The notes: generated by a model not told the origin, from the letters alone. DNA of 64,000 nt from Synechococcus sp. PROS-9-1 (GCF_014279775.1 NZ_CP047961.1:558001-622000), one strand, 5' to 3'; counted from the stretch's first letter, positions 44,226 to 53,143 are shown. A program made the numbers and translations.

Positions 44226-45017
44226 ATGGTCGCTCTTCGTTTGATTCCCTGCCTCGACGTGGCCAAGGGCCGGGTGGTGAAAGGTGTCAATTTTGTGGGC
44301 CTGCGTGACGCAGGCGATCCAGTGGAATTGGCCTGTCGTTACAGCGAGGCCGGCGCTGATGAACTGGTGTTTCTCGATATTGCGGCCAGCCATGAGGGGC
44401 GCGCCACTTTGGTGGACCTCGTGCGTCGCACGGCGGCGAGTGTGACGATCCCGTTCACCGTGGGCGGCGGAATCGCTTCCGTGGAGGGCATCACTGAGCT
44501 GCTGCGTGCCGGTGCCGACAAGGTGAGTCTGAATTCGTCAGCTGTTCGTCGCCCTGAATTGGTGTCCGAGGGGGCTGAGCGTTTTGGCTGTCAATGCATC
44601 GTTGTGGCGATTGATGCGAGGCGTCGGTCGAGCGGTGGCTGGGATGTCTATGTGAAAGGCGGCCGCGAAAACACCGGATTGGATGCGGTGGACTGGGCGC
44701 GTCGGGTTACGGCCCTAGGTGCAGGAGAAATTTTGCTCACTTCGATGGATGGCGATGGAACCCAAGCGGGTTATGACTTGGCGCTGACGCGAGCGGTGGC
44801 GCAGGCCGTTGCGGTTCCTGTGATTGCATCGGGTGGGGCCGGCTGCATGGATCACATCGCTGCAGCCCTCGATTCCGGGCCAGAGGGTGGCCAGGCATCG
44901 GCGGCCTTGCTGGCTTCACTCCTCCATGACGGAGTTCTCAGCGTTGAGCAAATCAAACTGGATTTGCAAGGACGCGGTTTGCTGATCAGGCCCCTAAACA
45001 CTGAGATTGCGTCTTAA
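44226..45017 (+). CDS. hisF: Imidazole glycerol phosphate synthase cyclase subunit HisF
   Basis: 263 residues from the ATG at 44226. Catalytic aspartates in [14 protein letters not shown] (Asp11) and [13 protein letters not shown] barrel that, with the glutaminase HisH, makes imidazole glycerol phosphate and AICAR in histidine synthesis. The upstream in-frame extension overlaps the divergent DUF2862 start and is not used. Confidence 0.96.
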   Translation: MVALRLIPCLDVAKGRVVKGVNFVGLRDAGDPVELACRYSEAGADELVFLDIAASHEGRATLVDLVRRTAASVTIPFTVGGGIASVEGITELLRAGADKVSLNSSAVRRPELVSEGAERFGCQCIVVAIDARRRSSGGWDVYVKGGRENTGLDAVDWARRVTALGAGEILLTSMDGDGTQAGYDLALTRAVAQAVAVPVIASGGAGCMDHIAAALDSGPEGGQASAALLASLLHDGVLSVEQIKLDLQGRGLLIRPLNTEIAS

Positions 45018-45064
45018 ATTGGATACACTTAAAAGAGCAATTTTTGACAGGTGCTCTGCCATTT

Positions 45065-45265
45065 GTGACGCGTCAGCAGGCCTTGCCTGTGGGAATCGTT
45101 TTGGTGGTGGTTGTGATTGCGTTGCTGGCCTGGGCACTGCAATTGATGCAGTCGGCGATCGACCAACAGGAATTTTCATTGATGCTGGCGGGCTGCTTGG
45201 TGTGCTCTGCCGCCGTTGGTTTGGCCACGGTGATGGTGATGACTTTGAACGGATTGCTTCTTTGA
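45065..45265 (+). CDS. Small membrane protein, about 66 residues
   Basis: MTRQQALPVGIVLVVVVIAL then a second hydrophobic stretch (MLAGCLVCSAAVGLATVMVM). Two membrane helices. GTG 45065 is preferred over TTG 45044. Lies 47 bp after hisF and 7 bp before menG. Function unknown. Confidence 0.6.
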   Translation: MTRQQALPVGIVLVVVVIALLAWALQLMQSAIDQQEFSLMLAGCLVCSAAVGLATVMVMTLNGLLL

Positions 45266-45272
45266 GCTGCTT

Positions 45273-45974
45273 GTGAACCCTCGTGATCCTGCTGCGGTGG
45301 AGGCGTTGTTTAACGCTGTTGCTCCCCGTTATGACCGCCTGAATGATCTGCTGAGTTTGGGGCTGCACAGGCAGTGGAAGCGTCAACTCCTGTCTTGGCT
45401 GAGTCCGCAACCTCGTGAGCGTTGGCTTGATCTGTGTTGTGGAACGGGTGATCTCGCTCTTGCGTTGGCAAGAAAGTTGAGGCCGGAAGGTTCGGTTTTG
45501 GGGCTTGATGCGGCGGCGGAGCCCCTAACCCTGGCGGCGGAGCGAGCAGGTCGCGAGCCTTGGCTGCCGGTGCAATGGCTCCAAGCGGATGCCCTTGAAA
45601 CCGGGTTGCCAGATCAAGACTTCGATGGTGTGGTGATGGCTTATGGGTTACGCAACCTGGCGGACCCGTTCTTGGGTTTTCAGGAGATGGCAAGGGTGCT
45701 GAAGCCTGGCGGGCGCGCCGCTGTTTTGGATTTCAATCGGTTGCCGCAAGGCAGTGCAGCGGCAGCATTCCAGCGGACCTACCTGCGCCGGGTTGTGGTT
45801 CCTGTCGCTGCTGGCATGGGACTCGCCGACCAGTACGCCTATCTCGAAACGAGCGTGGAGCAATTCCTGACTGGAGCGGAGCAGGAGCGTCAGGCTGTTG
45901 CTGCTGGATTCACCGCGGCACAGCATCGACGATTGGTCGGCGGACAGATGGGTGTGCTGCTGTTAATTCGTTAA
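45273..45974 (+). CDS. menG: Demethylphylloquinone / ubiquinone-menaquinone methyltransferase
   Basis: 233 residues from a GTG. UbiE/MenG motifs: FNAVAPRYDRLNDLLSLGLH, LDLCCGTGDLAL (SAM site), YGLRNLADP and VLKPGGRAAVLDF. In cyanobacteria this enzyme methylates demethylphylloquinone, the photosystem I secondary acceptor. Confidence 0.92.
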   Translation: MNPRDPAAVEALFNAVAPRYDRLNDLLSLGLHRQWKRQLLSWLSPQPRERWLDLCCGTGDLALALARKLRPEGSVLGLDAAAEPLTLAAERAGREPWLPVQWLQADALETGLPDQDFDGVVMAYGLRNLADPFLGFQEMARVLKPGGRAAVLDFNRLPQGSAAAAFQRTYLRRVVVPVAAGMGLADQYAYLETSVEQFLTGAEQERQAVAAGFTAAQHRRLVGGQMGVLLLIR

Positions 45975-46057
45975 GGATGTTTGAGGCCTGTTGAGATCCT
46001 TGCGGCGCGACGCAAAAAGGGATTAGGAAGAAAACATTAAGAAACGGAGGTATCCGT

Positions 46058-46411
46058 TTGGCCTTCCCGCTCCCATCATTGTTGGCCTCGATTGAAGATC
46101 TCTTGGTGGAGGTGGCATGGCTAGACGGGATGATCCTTGTTACTGAATCTCAAACAGCTAGGTTTTTGCCCGCCGCTCAAGTGAATCCTGTGCTGGCCAG
46201 GCTGCGATCGAAACCACGAGGTGTAGATGTCGCGGACAAGCTCAGCCTGTCGCTGCTTAAGTCCCAGGGGAAACGGTCGAGCAAGCCTGTGCTTGTTGTT
46301 CAGGGAGGCGGACGCTTTTGGTTGGGGATCATTAGCCCCAGCCTGTCCCGTTCTTGCTCGCGTCAACAGCACGCCGTCGCTCATCTGGATCGCTGCTTTG
46401 CGAAGGGGTAA
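46058..46411 (+). CDS. Hypothetical protein, 117 residues
   Basis: TTG start supported by a strong GGAGG seven bases upstream. Sequence MAFPLPSLLASIEDLLVEVA, FLPAAQVNPVLARLRSKPRG, then VLVVQGGGRFWLGIISPSLS. Soluble, basic; family not recognised. Plus strand after menG. Confidence 0.5.
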   Translation: MAFPLPSLLASIEDLLVEVAWLDGMILVTESQTARFLPAAQVNPVLARLRSKPRGVDVADKLSLSLLKSQGKRSSKPVLVVQGGGRFWLGIISPSLSRSCSRQQHAVAHLDRCFAKG

Positions 46412-46795
46412 GACCAGGCGTTGCGGGCTGTCCTCTTGATCGAACAACTTGATTGGAGCAAGATTTGATCGTTGCCTCAATCTTTGGTTTTGAACTGATC
46501 TGAATGGATTGAACTTGGACCTTTGTTTGTTGCCTAGATCATTGATTCTTATCTATTTTTTATAAGACTTAATCTTCGATCGATTTGAAAAAGAGGGATA
46601 ACGATTATCTGAGTGAGAAAATACGTTTTAATTTCAATAAATTGCTCTGACATTTTTGCAAATTTTGAGAAGCTAATCTCTTGCCTTTTCTGAGAATGAA
46701 AGAGGGGTAGTCCAGCCCCTCTTTGGTAGCGGTCTCCTTCTCCGAAGAGCCTTTTCCGGCTGTCACGCTTCTGGTCTGGATGCCCTCGGGTCTTT
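46412..46795. other. AT-rich gap, no gene seen
   Basis: Only stop-rich frames. A 6-bp inverted repeat TCTTAT / ATAAGA lies at about 46549-46567, and a strong 9-bp hairpin at 46699-46724 is listed separately. Confidence 0.5.
46699..46724. repeat. Perfect 9-bp hairpin AAAGAGGGG / CCCCTCTTT
   Basis: 8-base loop (TAGTCCAG). It lies 72 bp before the DUF1651-type gene. The hairpin just after that gene has a closely related stem (AGAGGG / CCCTCT). Confidence 0.6.
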
Positions 46796-46951
46796 GTGGA
46801 TGAGGGCAGGGGGATGCCAAACGGTGAACCAGCGCTGTTGAAGCGTCGGCAGTACTTGCGCCGTGAGCAGGCTGAGCAGCTCTGGAAAGCTTTGCGCTGT
46901 CAGGGGTGGAGGCAAACGCAACCTGTGTGGGGCCCTGGTTGTGAGCCATAA
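46796..46951 (+). CDS. DUF1651-type small protein
   Basis: Short plus-strand frame with starts at GTG 46796 or ATG 46814. It reads VDEGRGMPNGEPALLKRRQY, LRREQAEQLWKALRCQGWRQ, then TQPVWGPGCEP. The NGEPALLKxRxxLxRxxAxxLWxxLxxxGWxxxxPxW pattern is characteristic of DUF1651, a picocyanobacterial family of unknown function. The family's usual N-terminal GWL/VD part is missing, and an in-frame TAG lies at 46727, so it may be N-terminally truncated. Confidence 0.55.
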   Translation: MDEGRGMPNGEPALLKRRQYLRREQAEQLWKALRCQGWRQTQPVWGPGCEP

Positions 46952-46975
46952 AAAGAGAGGGCTCTCAACCCCTCT
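46950..46975 (-). terminator. Hairpin directly after the DUF1651-type gene
   Basis: AGAGGG pairs with CCCTCT (8-base loop). On the minus strand TTTTT follows, but no minus-strand gene ends here; on the plus strand it begins a few bases beyond the stop codon. Confidence 0.4.
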
Positions 46976-47242
46976 AAGCGCGTCTTGCTTTCGCTCCATC
47001 ACTTTGCCTTTTCCGTCAGCGGAGGTATGACGAGATCGTGAGCAAGTCGCTACTAAATCTGCCTGAGGCGCGAGCGTGCTTCTCTGTTCAGGCCAGAAGC
47101 CTGTGCTCGACTAGCCTTCTGGCTCCACAGGTTCTCTGCGTTGCTGGCCGGTTTCGCCGTCGTCTGATGTGTGTTCAAAGGCCCGTAACAGCTCAGAATT
47201 CAGTGAGCATTACCAACCGTTCCCATTAGGCCCTTGCTCGGT

Positions 47243-48136
47243 ATGCACTTCCAGGACATCATCAGCACGCTGAATCGCTTTTGGGGAGAGCAGGGCTGTG
47301 TGTTGTTGCAGCCCTACGACACGGAAAAGGGTGCTGGAACCATGAGCCCGCATACGGTGCTTCGGGCGATTGGACCAGAGCCGTGGGCGGTTGCTTATCC
47401 AGAGCCGTGCCGGCGCCCCACCGATGGACGCTATGGCGATAATCCCAATCGGGCACAGCACTACTTCCAATATCAGGTGCTGATCAAGCCTTCTCCCGAT
47501 GGCATTCAGGAAACCTATCTGGCATCCCTTGCGGCCCTAGGAATTTGCGCTGCGGATCACGACATTCGTTTCGTGGAGGACAACTGGGAGTCCCCAACGC
47601 TTGGTGCCTGGGGTGTGGGTTGGGAGGTGTGGTTAGACGGCATGGAGGTCACCCAGTTCACCTACTTCCAGCAATGTGGTGGTATCGACTGCAAGCCCGT
47701 ATCCATTGAGATCACCTACGGCTTAGAGCGCCTAGCGATGTACTTGCAGGATGTGGAAAGCATCTGGGATTTGAGCTGGAATGCTGAACGCAGCTATGGA
47801 GATATTTGGCTTCCTTTTGAGAAGGGGCAGTGTCAATTTAATTTTGAAGCGTCTAATCCTGATCGACTCAAACAGCTCTTTGCCATTTACGAGGCAGAAG
47901 CCGCTGATCTGATTGAACAACATTTGCCAGCTCCTGCTCTCGACTTTGTTTTGAAGTGCAGCCACACCTTCAATCTCTTGGAAGCCCGTGGGGTGATTTC
48001 GGTGACGGAACGTACCGCCACGATTGGACGGATTCGCAACCTGGCCAGAAAAGTGGCTGAGGCTTGGTTAGCCGAACGGGAGGCACTGGGGTTCCCGTTG
48101 CTGAAACCAACAGCGGCGGCGGTCGCAGATCGTTAG
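47243..48136 (+). CDS. glyQ: Glycyl-tRNA synthetase alpha subunit
   Basis: 297 residues from the ATG at 47243 ([20 protein letters not shown]). Class II synthetase alpha chain with [18 protein letters not shown] and [10 protein letters not shown]. Pairs with GlyS (not in this window) to charge tRNA-Gly. Full length. Confidence 0.96.
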   Translation: MHFQDIISTLNRFWGEQGCVLLQPYDTEKGAGTMSPHTVLRAIGPEPWAVAYPEPCRRPTDGRYGDNPNRAQHYFQYQVLIKPSPDGIQETYLASLAALGICAADHDIRFVEDNWESPTLGAWGVGWEVWLDGMEVTQFTYFQQCGGIDCKPVSIEITYGLERLAMYLQDVESIWDLSWNAERSYGDIWLPFEKGQCQFNFEASNPDRLKQLFAIYEAEAADLIEQHLPAPALDFVLKCSHTFNLLEARGVISVTERTATIGRIRNLARKVAEAWLAEREALGFPLLKPTAAAVADR

Positions 48137-48409
48137 GACTCTGATTGATCAGGAAACCTGTAGTGATTTGATATCGCAGTGAATGTTTGGTGCCTCAATA
48201 TTTAATCCTTCAGGATTCAATTAATCAATATTTCATCTATCGTTGCTTAATGGCTTGAATGAATGAAGGGTTCTGTTGGAATTAACCTAAGTTTTGCCTT
48301 GCTGATCCTGATTTGAATTAGGAAAACCTTTCGATGATGAGTTTTAGAGCATCGTCGCTCTTTCCAATTTCAAGGGGAATGCTTCAACCAGCTCGATGGC
48401 CCTGCGTGG

Positions 48410-50347
48410 ATGAACGTTGCTCTTTGGCTGGTTCTATTAATGCTTGGCACTCAGCTTGGGGCGGCCTTATCCCAAGGGATTCAGCACTGGTGTGTGGTGT
48501 TGGTTGGTCTTGCTGCGGCTGTTCTGCTGACCTGCCGCCAGTTTGCATTTTCCAGCTGGAAGACGTTTGTTCTTGTTGTCGTGCTGTGTGGCTTGTTGCT
48601 GCGCTCGTCTATGGGGCAAGAGGCAACGCCCACACCCCTGGATCCAATTCAGTTTGTGCCAGGCGGTTCAGATCAGAAGTTGCTGGTGATTGAGGGCCGT
48701 GCTCTCGCTGATGCACCTGTTCGTAGGGGGCGCTGCCAAGCCCTGCTGCAGGTGAACCATCTTGCTGGTCAGGTTCTTGAAGGTCGCACCGAGCTGGTTG
48801 TGGAGCCGTGTCTTCAGATGTTGCCCAAAGGGGCCTCGGTAAGGGCTCAGGGTCAGCTCGTGACGCCTGCCGTTGCAACTCATCCCCTGCTTCCCAATCC
48901 AGCTAAACGCTTGGCGGCACGGGGGAGTTGGACCCAATTCCGCACCAAGCAAGTGGAGCTCATCCATCAAGATCACACGCCTCTGGCTGATGGGCGCCGG
49001 CAGATCGCCGCTCAATTTCAAGACTTAGCCGGAGAGCACTCAGGTGGCCTTTTGGCGGCGTTGGTGCTTGGGGGTGCCCAAGTTGAGCTCAGCTCGGAGC
49101 TGCGAGAGGCTTTTCGTGTGGCGGGTCTATCCCATGCCTTAGCAGCTTCTGGATTTCACCTTTCTGTGTTGTTGGGAGCCACGCTTGCGCTCACGCGCAG
49201 GGTTGGCATGCCCTTGCGCTTGGCGGCTGGAGTGGGCGCGATGGCTATTTTTCTTGCCCTGGCGGGCGGGCAGCCATCGGTTGTTCGCGCTGTGTTGATG
49301 GGAGCTGCCGCTCTCTTGATCCGAGAGCGGGGCTATCGCGCCCAACCCTTGGGCGTGCTGCTCAGCACATTGGTTTTGATGCTGTTGGTGAATCCTTCAT
49401 GGGCACGATCGATTGGCTTCCAGCTCAGTGCCGCTGCAACGGCGGGTTTAGTGCTCAGTTCGCAGCCCTTAGAGCAGTGGTTCCTCAAACGTTGTTCTCA
49501 GCGGTCGATTCGGGTGTTGGCTCCTGCCCTAGCGGTGCCTATGGCGGCGCTGCTCTGGACTCTTCCCTTGCAGATCCTGCATTTTGGATCTGTGCCCTTG
49601 TATTCACTGGTCAGCAACTTGATCGCTGCACCTCTGCTGGCGCCGCTCACCCTTGCGGCGATGATCCTGGCGCTGCTCACGTTGATGCTGCCAACGGCGA
49701 TCGCTGCACTGGTGATGCCGGTTTTGGTCTGGCCGGTGCAGCAGTTGGCGTCGTTGTTGATTGCTTTGGTGGGTTGGATGAGCGTGTGGCCCCATGCCCA
49801 GTTGCTCACGGGACATCCGCAGCCTTGGGTGGTGCTGCTTGTCATCCTGGCTCTGCTGCCTTGGGCCTTGCCATCACTGCAACGCTGGCGCTGGAGGGCT
49901 TTCCCTCTTCTGCTCTTGGCCACGCTGGTGCAAGCGAGTGTTCAGCTCAGCAATGACGTGATGTTGGTGCAGCAGTGGGGAAGGCAGTGGCTACTGGCCC
50001 GTCACCAAGGGCGAGCTGCGCTGATCAGCAGTCATGGAGATTTGCTCAGTTGTCAGTTGGCTAAGCAGCTTGGGCACGGTTACGGACACCGACGCTTGGA
50101 TTGGGTTGTGGTGATGGATCCAGTGGCAAGTGATCACATCGATTGTTGGACGGAATTAGCGCATACCGTGCGGGCTGAGCATCATGGCCTGCCTCCATTG
50201 TTTCCAGGTCAACGTCTACAAAGCCCCGGGTTGATGCTTCGCCGGCTGCGAGGCCAAGACAGGCATTGGTCTTTGCGCGTGAATGGGCAATCCCATCCCC
50301 TCAAGCAATCAAGCGGTGGAGCTTTAAGATGGAAAAACGCTGGATAA
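48410..50347 (+). CDS. comEC: ComEC/Rec2 DNA-uptake channel protein
   Basis: 645 residues. N-terminal membrane helices and an OB-like domain (DUF4131 region), then the competence core with GLSHALAASGFHLSVLLGA, LALAGGQPSVVRAVLMGAAA and about ten helices. ComEC carries single-stranded DNA across the inner membrane. The C-terminal part (about 100 residues) lacks the HxHxDH metallo-beta-lactamase motif found in many homologues. It would work with the type IV pilin locus at 31-35 kb. Ends just before tRNA-Ser. Confidence 0.88.
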   Translation: MNVALWLVLLMLGTQLGAALSQGIQHWCVVLVGLAAAVLLTCRQFAFSSWKTFVLVVVLCGLLLRSSMGQEATPTPLDPIQFVPGGSDQKLLVIEGRALADAPVRRGRCQALLQVNHLAGQVLEGRTELVVEPCLQMLPKGASVRAQGQLVTPAVATHPLLPNPAKRLAARGSWTQFRTKQVELIHQDHTPLADGRRQIAAQFQDLAGEHSGGLLAALVLGGAQVELSSELREAFRVAGLSHALAASGFHLSVLLGATLALTRRVGMPLRLAAGVGAMAIFLALAGGQPSVVRAVLMGAAALLIRERGYRAQPLGVLLSTLVLMLLVNPSWARSIGFQLSAAATAGLVLSSQPLEQWFLKRCSQRSIRVLAPALAVPMAALLWTLPLQILHFGSVPLYSLVSNLIAAPLLAPLTLAAMILALLTLMLPTAIAALVMPVLVWPVQQLASLLIALVGWMSVWPHAQLLTGHPQPWVVLLVILALLPWALPSLQRWRWRAFPLLLLATLVQASVQLSNDVMLVQQWGRQWLLARHQGRAALISSHGDLLSCQLAKQLGHGYGHRRLDWVVVMDPVASDHIDCWTELAHTVRAEHHGLPPLFPGQRLQSPGLMLRRLRGQDRHWSLRVNGQSHPLKQSSGGALRWKNAG

Positions 50348-50353
50348 GCGTTT

Positions 50354-50440
50354 GGAGAGGTGGCAGAGCCCGGTTGAATGCGCACGACTCGAAATCGTGT
50401 AGGGGTAACACCCTCGTGGGTTCGAATCCCACCCTCTCCG
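50354..50440 (+). tRNA. tRNA-Ser (anticodon CGA)
   Basis: 87 nt. Acceptor stem GGAGAGG / CCTCTCC, anticodon stem CACGA / TCGTG with loop CTCGAAA (anticodon CGA at 50390-50392), a long variable arm as in serine tRNAs, and T-loop GGTTCGAATCC. CCA is not encoded. It reads UCG codons. Confidence 0.96.
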
Positions 50441-50480
50441 TTCTAAGCAAGTCCTGAAAGGTCTTCTGATGTCCCAAACC
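50430..50480 (+). repeat. tRNA-Ser 3' end and downstream flank, repeat copy A
   Basis: ACCCTCTCCGTT...AGTCC...TGTCCCAAA. It aligns without gaps to copy B at 51208-51258 (about 35 of 51 positions, with three blocks of 12, 5 and 9 exact matches). Confidence 0.6.
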
Positions 50481-50531
50481 AGTTGTGGTGAGGGACTTTT
50501 TAGTGTCTGTGTATTTGTCTTAGTCCTTGCC

Positions 50532-50554
50532 AAGAGGGGAGCGCCCTCTTTTTT
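50532..50554 (+). terminator. Terminator downstream of tRNA-Ser
   Basis: AAGAGGG / CCCTCTT stem with a 5-base loop followed by TTTT, about 90 bases beyond the tRNA. Confidence 0.7.
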
Positions 50555-50560
50555 GCAAGT

Positions 50561-50728
50561 TCAGTTGGTTTCAGTAATCGATGCTGGGGCAGCACCCTTG
50601 CCTGACATCTCCTTGAGGGAGTCGGCAGCGCAGATTGCTGATAGAGCAATGGCGACAAGCGCGACGGTGTTGATGACCTTGAGGGTGACGGGCAGATGTT
50701 TGTTGACCATCTTGCGGACCTTTTTCAT
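50561..50728 (-). CDS. Small single-helix membrane protein, 55 residues
   Basis: Minus-strand ATG at 50728: MKKVRKMVNKHLPVTLKVIN, then TVALVAIALSAICAADSLKE and a polar end (APASITETN). A basic N-terminus and one hydrophobic helix. The helix (VINTVALVAIALSAICA) resembles that of the 84-residue protein at 51356 (VLSAISLAAIALGFCA), suggesting a shared family. Function unknown. Confidence 0.45.
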   Translation of the reverse strand: MKKVRKMVNKHLPVTLKVINTVALVAIALSAICAADSLKEMSGKGAAPASITETN

Positions 50729-50983
50729 CAGAAAAGTTTGTAGTGAACATATTTATGGTGCGTCTCCTGTCAAGGCAATCCAAGCAGGAGCGGTCGTCAG
50801 GATTTCAGGAGGGAAGAAGCAGAGGTTCTGTGGAAGGACTTGCTGAGCAAGGGATGGAAGAAAGTTCCTCTTGCTTGGGGACTTGAATCACAAGAACCAC
50901 AAGTAGGTGTTTGCCCTTACATCAGAGTTCGTCCTGGATGTATGACACTTTTCATGTCCAGAAGAAAGGACAGCACGCAAGGA

Positions 50984-51011
50984 GGAGGGTTGTGAAAGAC
51001 CTTCCTTTTTT
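50984..51011 (+). terminator. Plus-strand terminator with no recognised gene in front
   Basis: GGAGGGT / ACCTTCC stem (one G-T pair, 8-base loop) followed by TTTTTT. It could end a small RNA transcribed from about 50850 onward. Confidence 0.5.
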
Positions 51012-51189
51012 ATGTTCTGCGGTTGTTGCCCGAACTCGCGCGACACGAAAGCATTTTGTTGCTCAAACCTCGTGAAATGGATTCTGTTGGGGTTTCAGGA
51101 GGTCCTGTGAATAGTGTTGGGGGAAATGCTGGGGGAATGCTTCATTCAGATGAAAAGTTCGTCCTAAATGGTCTCTATTAGTTCTATGA

Positions 51190-51258
51190 GGACCTCAACT
51201 GAAAGAACACCCTCTCCGTTTTAGATGAGTCCGAATAAGCGCTCTTTTGTCCCAAATC
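51190..51258 (+). repeat. tRNA-Ser 3'-end-like repeat copy B
   Basis: 51208-51258 repeats the tRNA-Ser 3' end and flank (exact CACCCTCTCCGTT). The adjoining left part (GGACCTCAACTGAAAG, from 51190) is shared with copy C at 51909. Confidence 0.6.
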
Positions 51259-51355
51259 CTTGTCATGGTCTGAACCGTTGGGCGGTTATCCCTGCTGCAA
51301 CGTGCCTCGATGGAACATTCCCAGTTCATAGGGTCTCTTGAGTTATTCCCTTCCT

Positions 51356-51610
51356 ATGTCCGACGAGAACGCAAGCAAAGAAACCATCAGCACGAAGAAA
51401 AACTGCGCTGGTAAGAAGAACGCGATGCTTGCCTATGGCGTTATTCAGATTTCTGCCACTGTCCTCTCTGCTATCTCCTTGGCAGCAATCGCTCTTGGCT
51501 TCTGCGCTGTGAAGCAAGAGAGCAAGGTGTTTAACGGCTGTGTTGAAGAAGTCATTGCCGAGGGCAAGACCAATGCGCAGGCAGTTCGCTTTTGCAACGG
51601 CGGCAACTGA
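51356..51610 (+). CDS. Small single-helix membrane protein, 84 residues
   Basis: ATG at 51356: a polar Lys-rich N-terminus (MSDENASKETISTKKNCAGK), one hydrophobic helix (about 27-52, QISATVLSAISLAAIALGFC) and a C-terminal part with two cysteines (NGCVEEVIAEG, RFCNGGN) that could form a disulfide. Lies between repeat copies B and C. Similar helix to the 55-residue protein on the other strand upstream. Function unknown. Confidence 0.55.
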   Translation: MSDENASKETISTKKNCAGKKNAMLAYGVIQISATVLSAISLAAIALGFCAVKQESKVFNGCVEEVIAEGKTNAQAVRFCNGGN

Positions 51611-52235
51611 ACGGATCGTTCTGCAAAACAGGACGAAACAACCTTTGAGGCACTCGCTTGGGGTGCTTACTAGGCTTTTGGTGTGAGGGGGAGACCTCTT
51701 CAGGCGTGGTTGCTTGTTTTGGTGGGTGGGGTCACGCCTACTGCCTCTCTCACACCTTTTTGCTGAGAACTGAACCAGGAGCGCCGCTAGCGGCCTGACT
51801 CTCGGGTGCTTGATGTCGTCCCAGATGGTCCCATGAAGTGTGTGAGTGGAAGTCATGACGCATCTCACTTTTGCCTCCTAATTCGCTTCAGGAAGTCCTT
51901 TTGGTTTTGGACCTCAACTGGAAGCTTGTCCTCTTCGTTTTCACTCGTTGGCAGGACAGCAAGGGTCGTTGTGATTTGAGCAACCTCTGTTCCAAGGAGT
52001 TCGCTGTAGTGAGAGATTGCAATCTCTAAGGATTGATAGCAGGCTAATAATCATTAATCCTCTTTTAGCCGAAAAGATTCTCTCTTCTGCGAGCAGCACT
52101 GAAAGGGGGAAAAAGGATTGGGGTAGAATTCGGAGGCATTCTGGTTGTTTCTTCAGGCCTTGCTACGGACCATAAAGCAAGATCGTTGCAAATTTATTTT
52201 TTTTTAGCACTGAGTCAACTGCGATTAGAGGTGTG
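51611..52235. other. 625-base gap with repeat copy C, no gene seen
   Basis: Both strands are closed or give only low-quality frames. The notable feature is the third repeat at 51909-51941. A run of T at 52195-52205 precedes the next gene. Confidence 0.45.
51909..51941 (+). repeat. tRNA-Ser 3'-end-like repeat copy C
   Basis: GGACCTCAACTG-GAAG...CCTCTTCGTTTT matches 26 of 33 positions, ungapped, with copy B (51190-51222). It includes a decayed version of the tRNA acceptor end (TCCTCTTCG for CCCTCTCCG). Confidence 0.5.
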
Positions 52236-52634
52236 ATGAAGATGGGTCGTCCGTTTAAAGGTTTGTTTTTGCAGAAAACTGGTGCTCCCTTCTTTTTCTC
52301 ATTTGTGACGTATACGCCACAGACGAAAGAGCAGATGATTGCCTGTGGAGACCTTGCTGAGGGAGAAGAGTTTTTGAGTCAGGTTGTTTGTGATTTCCTG
52401 TTGTTTGTCTCAGAAGGCATTCTTGGCCGAGCTTTAACGACTGATTTCCCAATTGCTTACGATGACGTCATTGTTGTTTCTTCTCGGCAGCGGGGAAATG
52501 GTGTTCAGCATGAATACCTGATTCAGATTATCGATCGCAGTTGGACTCACGAAGGTCAGACACTGCTTCTCGGTGACTTGGCTTTGGTTTTGTCGCATCC
52601 GCTTTGGGATGGTGCAATGTTAAGACGTGATTGA
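52236..52634 (+). CDS. Hypothetical protein, 132 residues
   Basis: MKMGRPFKGLFLQKTGAPFF, then alpha/beta sequence with EEFLSQVVCDFLLFVSEGIL, DDVIVVSSRQRGNGVQHEYL and LALVLSHPLWDGAMLRRD. ATG at 52236 (GTG at 52233 also possible). Soluble; alone on the plus strand at the end of the variable segment. Family not recognised. Confidence 0.6.
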   Translation: MKMGRPFKGLFLQKTGAPFFFSFVTYTPQTKEQMIACGDLAEGEEFLSQVVCDFLLFVSEGILGRALTTDFPIAYDDVIVVSSRQRGNGVQHEYLIQIIDRSWTHEGQTLLLGDLALVLSHPLWDGAMLRRD

Positions 52635-52885
52635 TTGATGCTTGACCGGTTTGATTGGAAGGATCAAGACCTGATTTGATCGCTTTGAATTGCTGCTAGC
52701 AGGGTTGTTGTTTATGGTTCCTTTTGGATCTAGTTTTTATCTGATCGAAATCATCACATAAAATAGAAGCATTAATGCGGTAAACCCACCTAGCCAATAT
52801 TTTACGACGATGAGCAGATGCTTTTCCAAATTGATTGCTTGGTTTGGGTTATTTAATGCGTTTGCCTGGTGAATTCCTTGATTGA

Positions 52886-53143
52886 TTAAGAATGAAACAG
52901 GAGGACTAGCCCTTCGCTGACTTGGTGGAATTCACGCTCTTCCCGGCTTAGATCCAATCCAATCTCTAATCCTTCCTTCAAAGCATTTTCAAATGGTGGA
53001 GTGGAAGGTGGTGACGCGTCGATCGATAGCGCCGCGATTCCAATCGCAGTGGCGTGCCACCGAAAGCCCCCTGTTTCTCCAATGGTTGGTTCTTGGAGGG
53101 CTTCTTCGAGAAGGGCGCTGATGGACGTGTCGGTGGAAGGCAT
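52886..53143 (-). CDS. Hypothetical protein, 85 residues
   Basis: MPSTDTSISALLEEALQEPT, then GGFRWHATAIGIAALSIDAS and ENALKEGLEIGLDLSREERE. ATG at 53143. Mixed helical, acidic. The region is also open in other frames, so the call rests on composition only. Confidence 0.4.
   Translation of the reverse strand: MPSTDTSISALLEEALQEPTIGETGGFRWHATAIGIAALSIDASPPSTPPFENALKEGLEIGLDLSREEREFHQVSEGLVLLFHS

Noticed and set aside
47038-47229. 63-codon GTG frame upstream of glyQ
   Set aside because: Composition is not protein-like and it abuts the glyQ leader; the 8-bp inverted repeat GCCAGAAG/CTTCTGGC inside it has no T-run.
51326-51868. 180-codon minus-strand frame opposite the 84-residue gene
   Set aside because: Arg/Ser/Thr/Leu-rich, no domain pattern; the plus-strand frame has a clean helix and a natural start.
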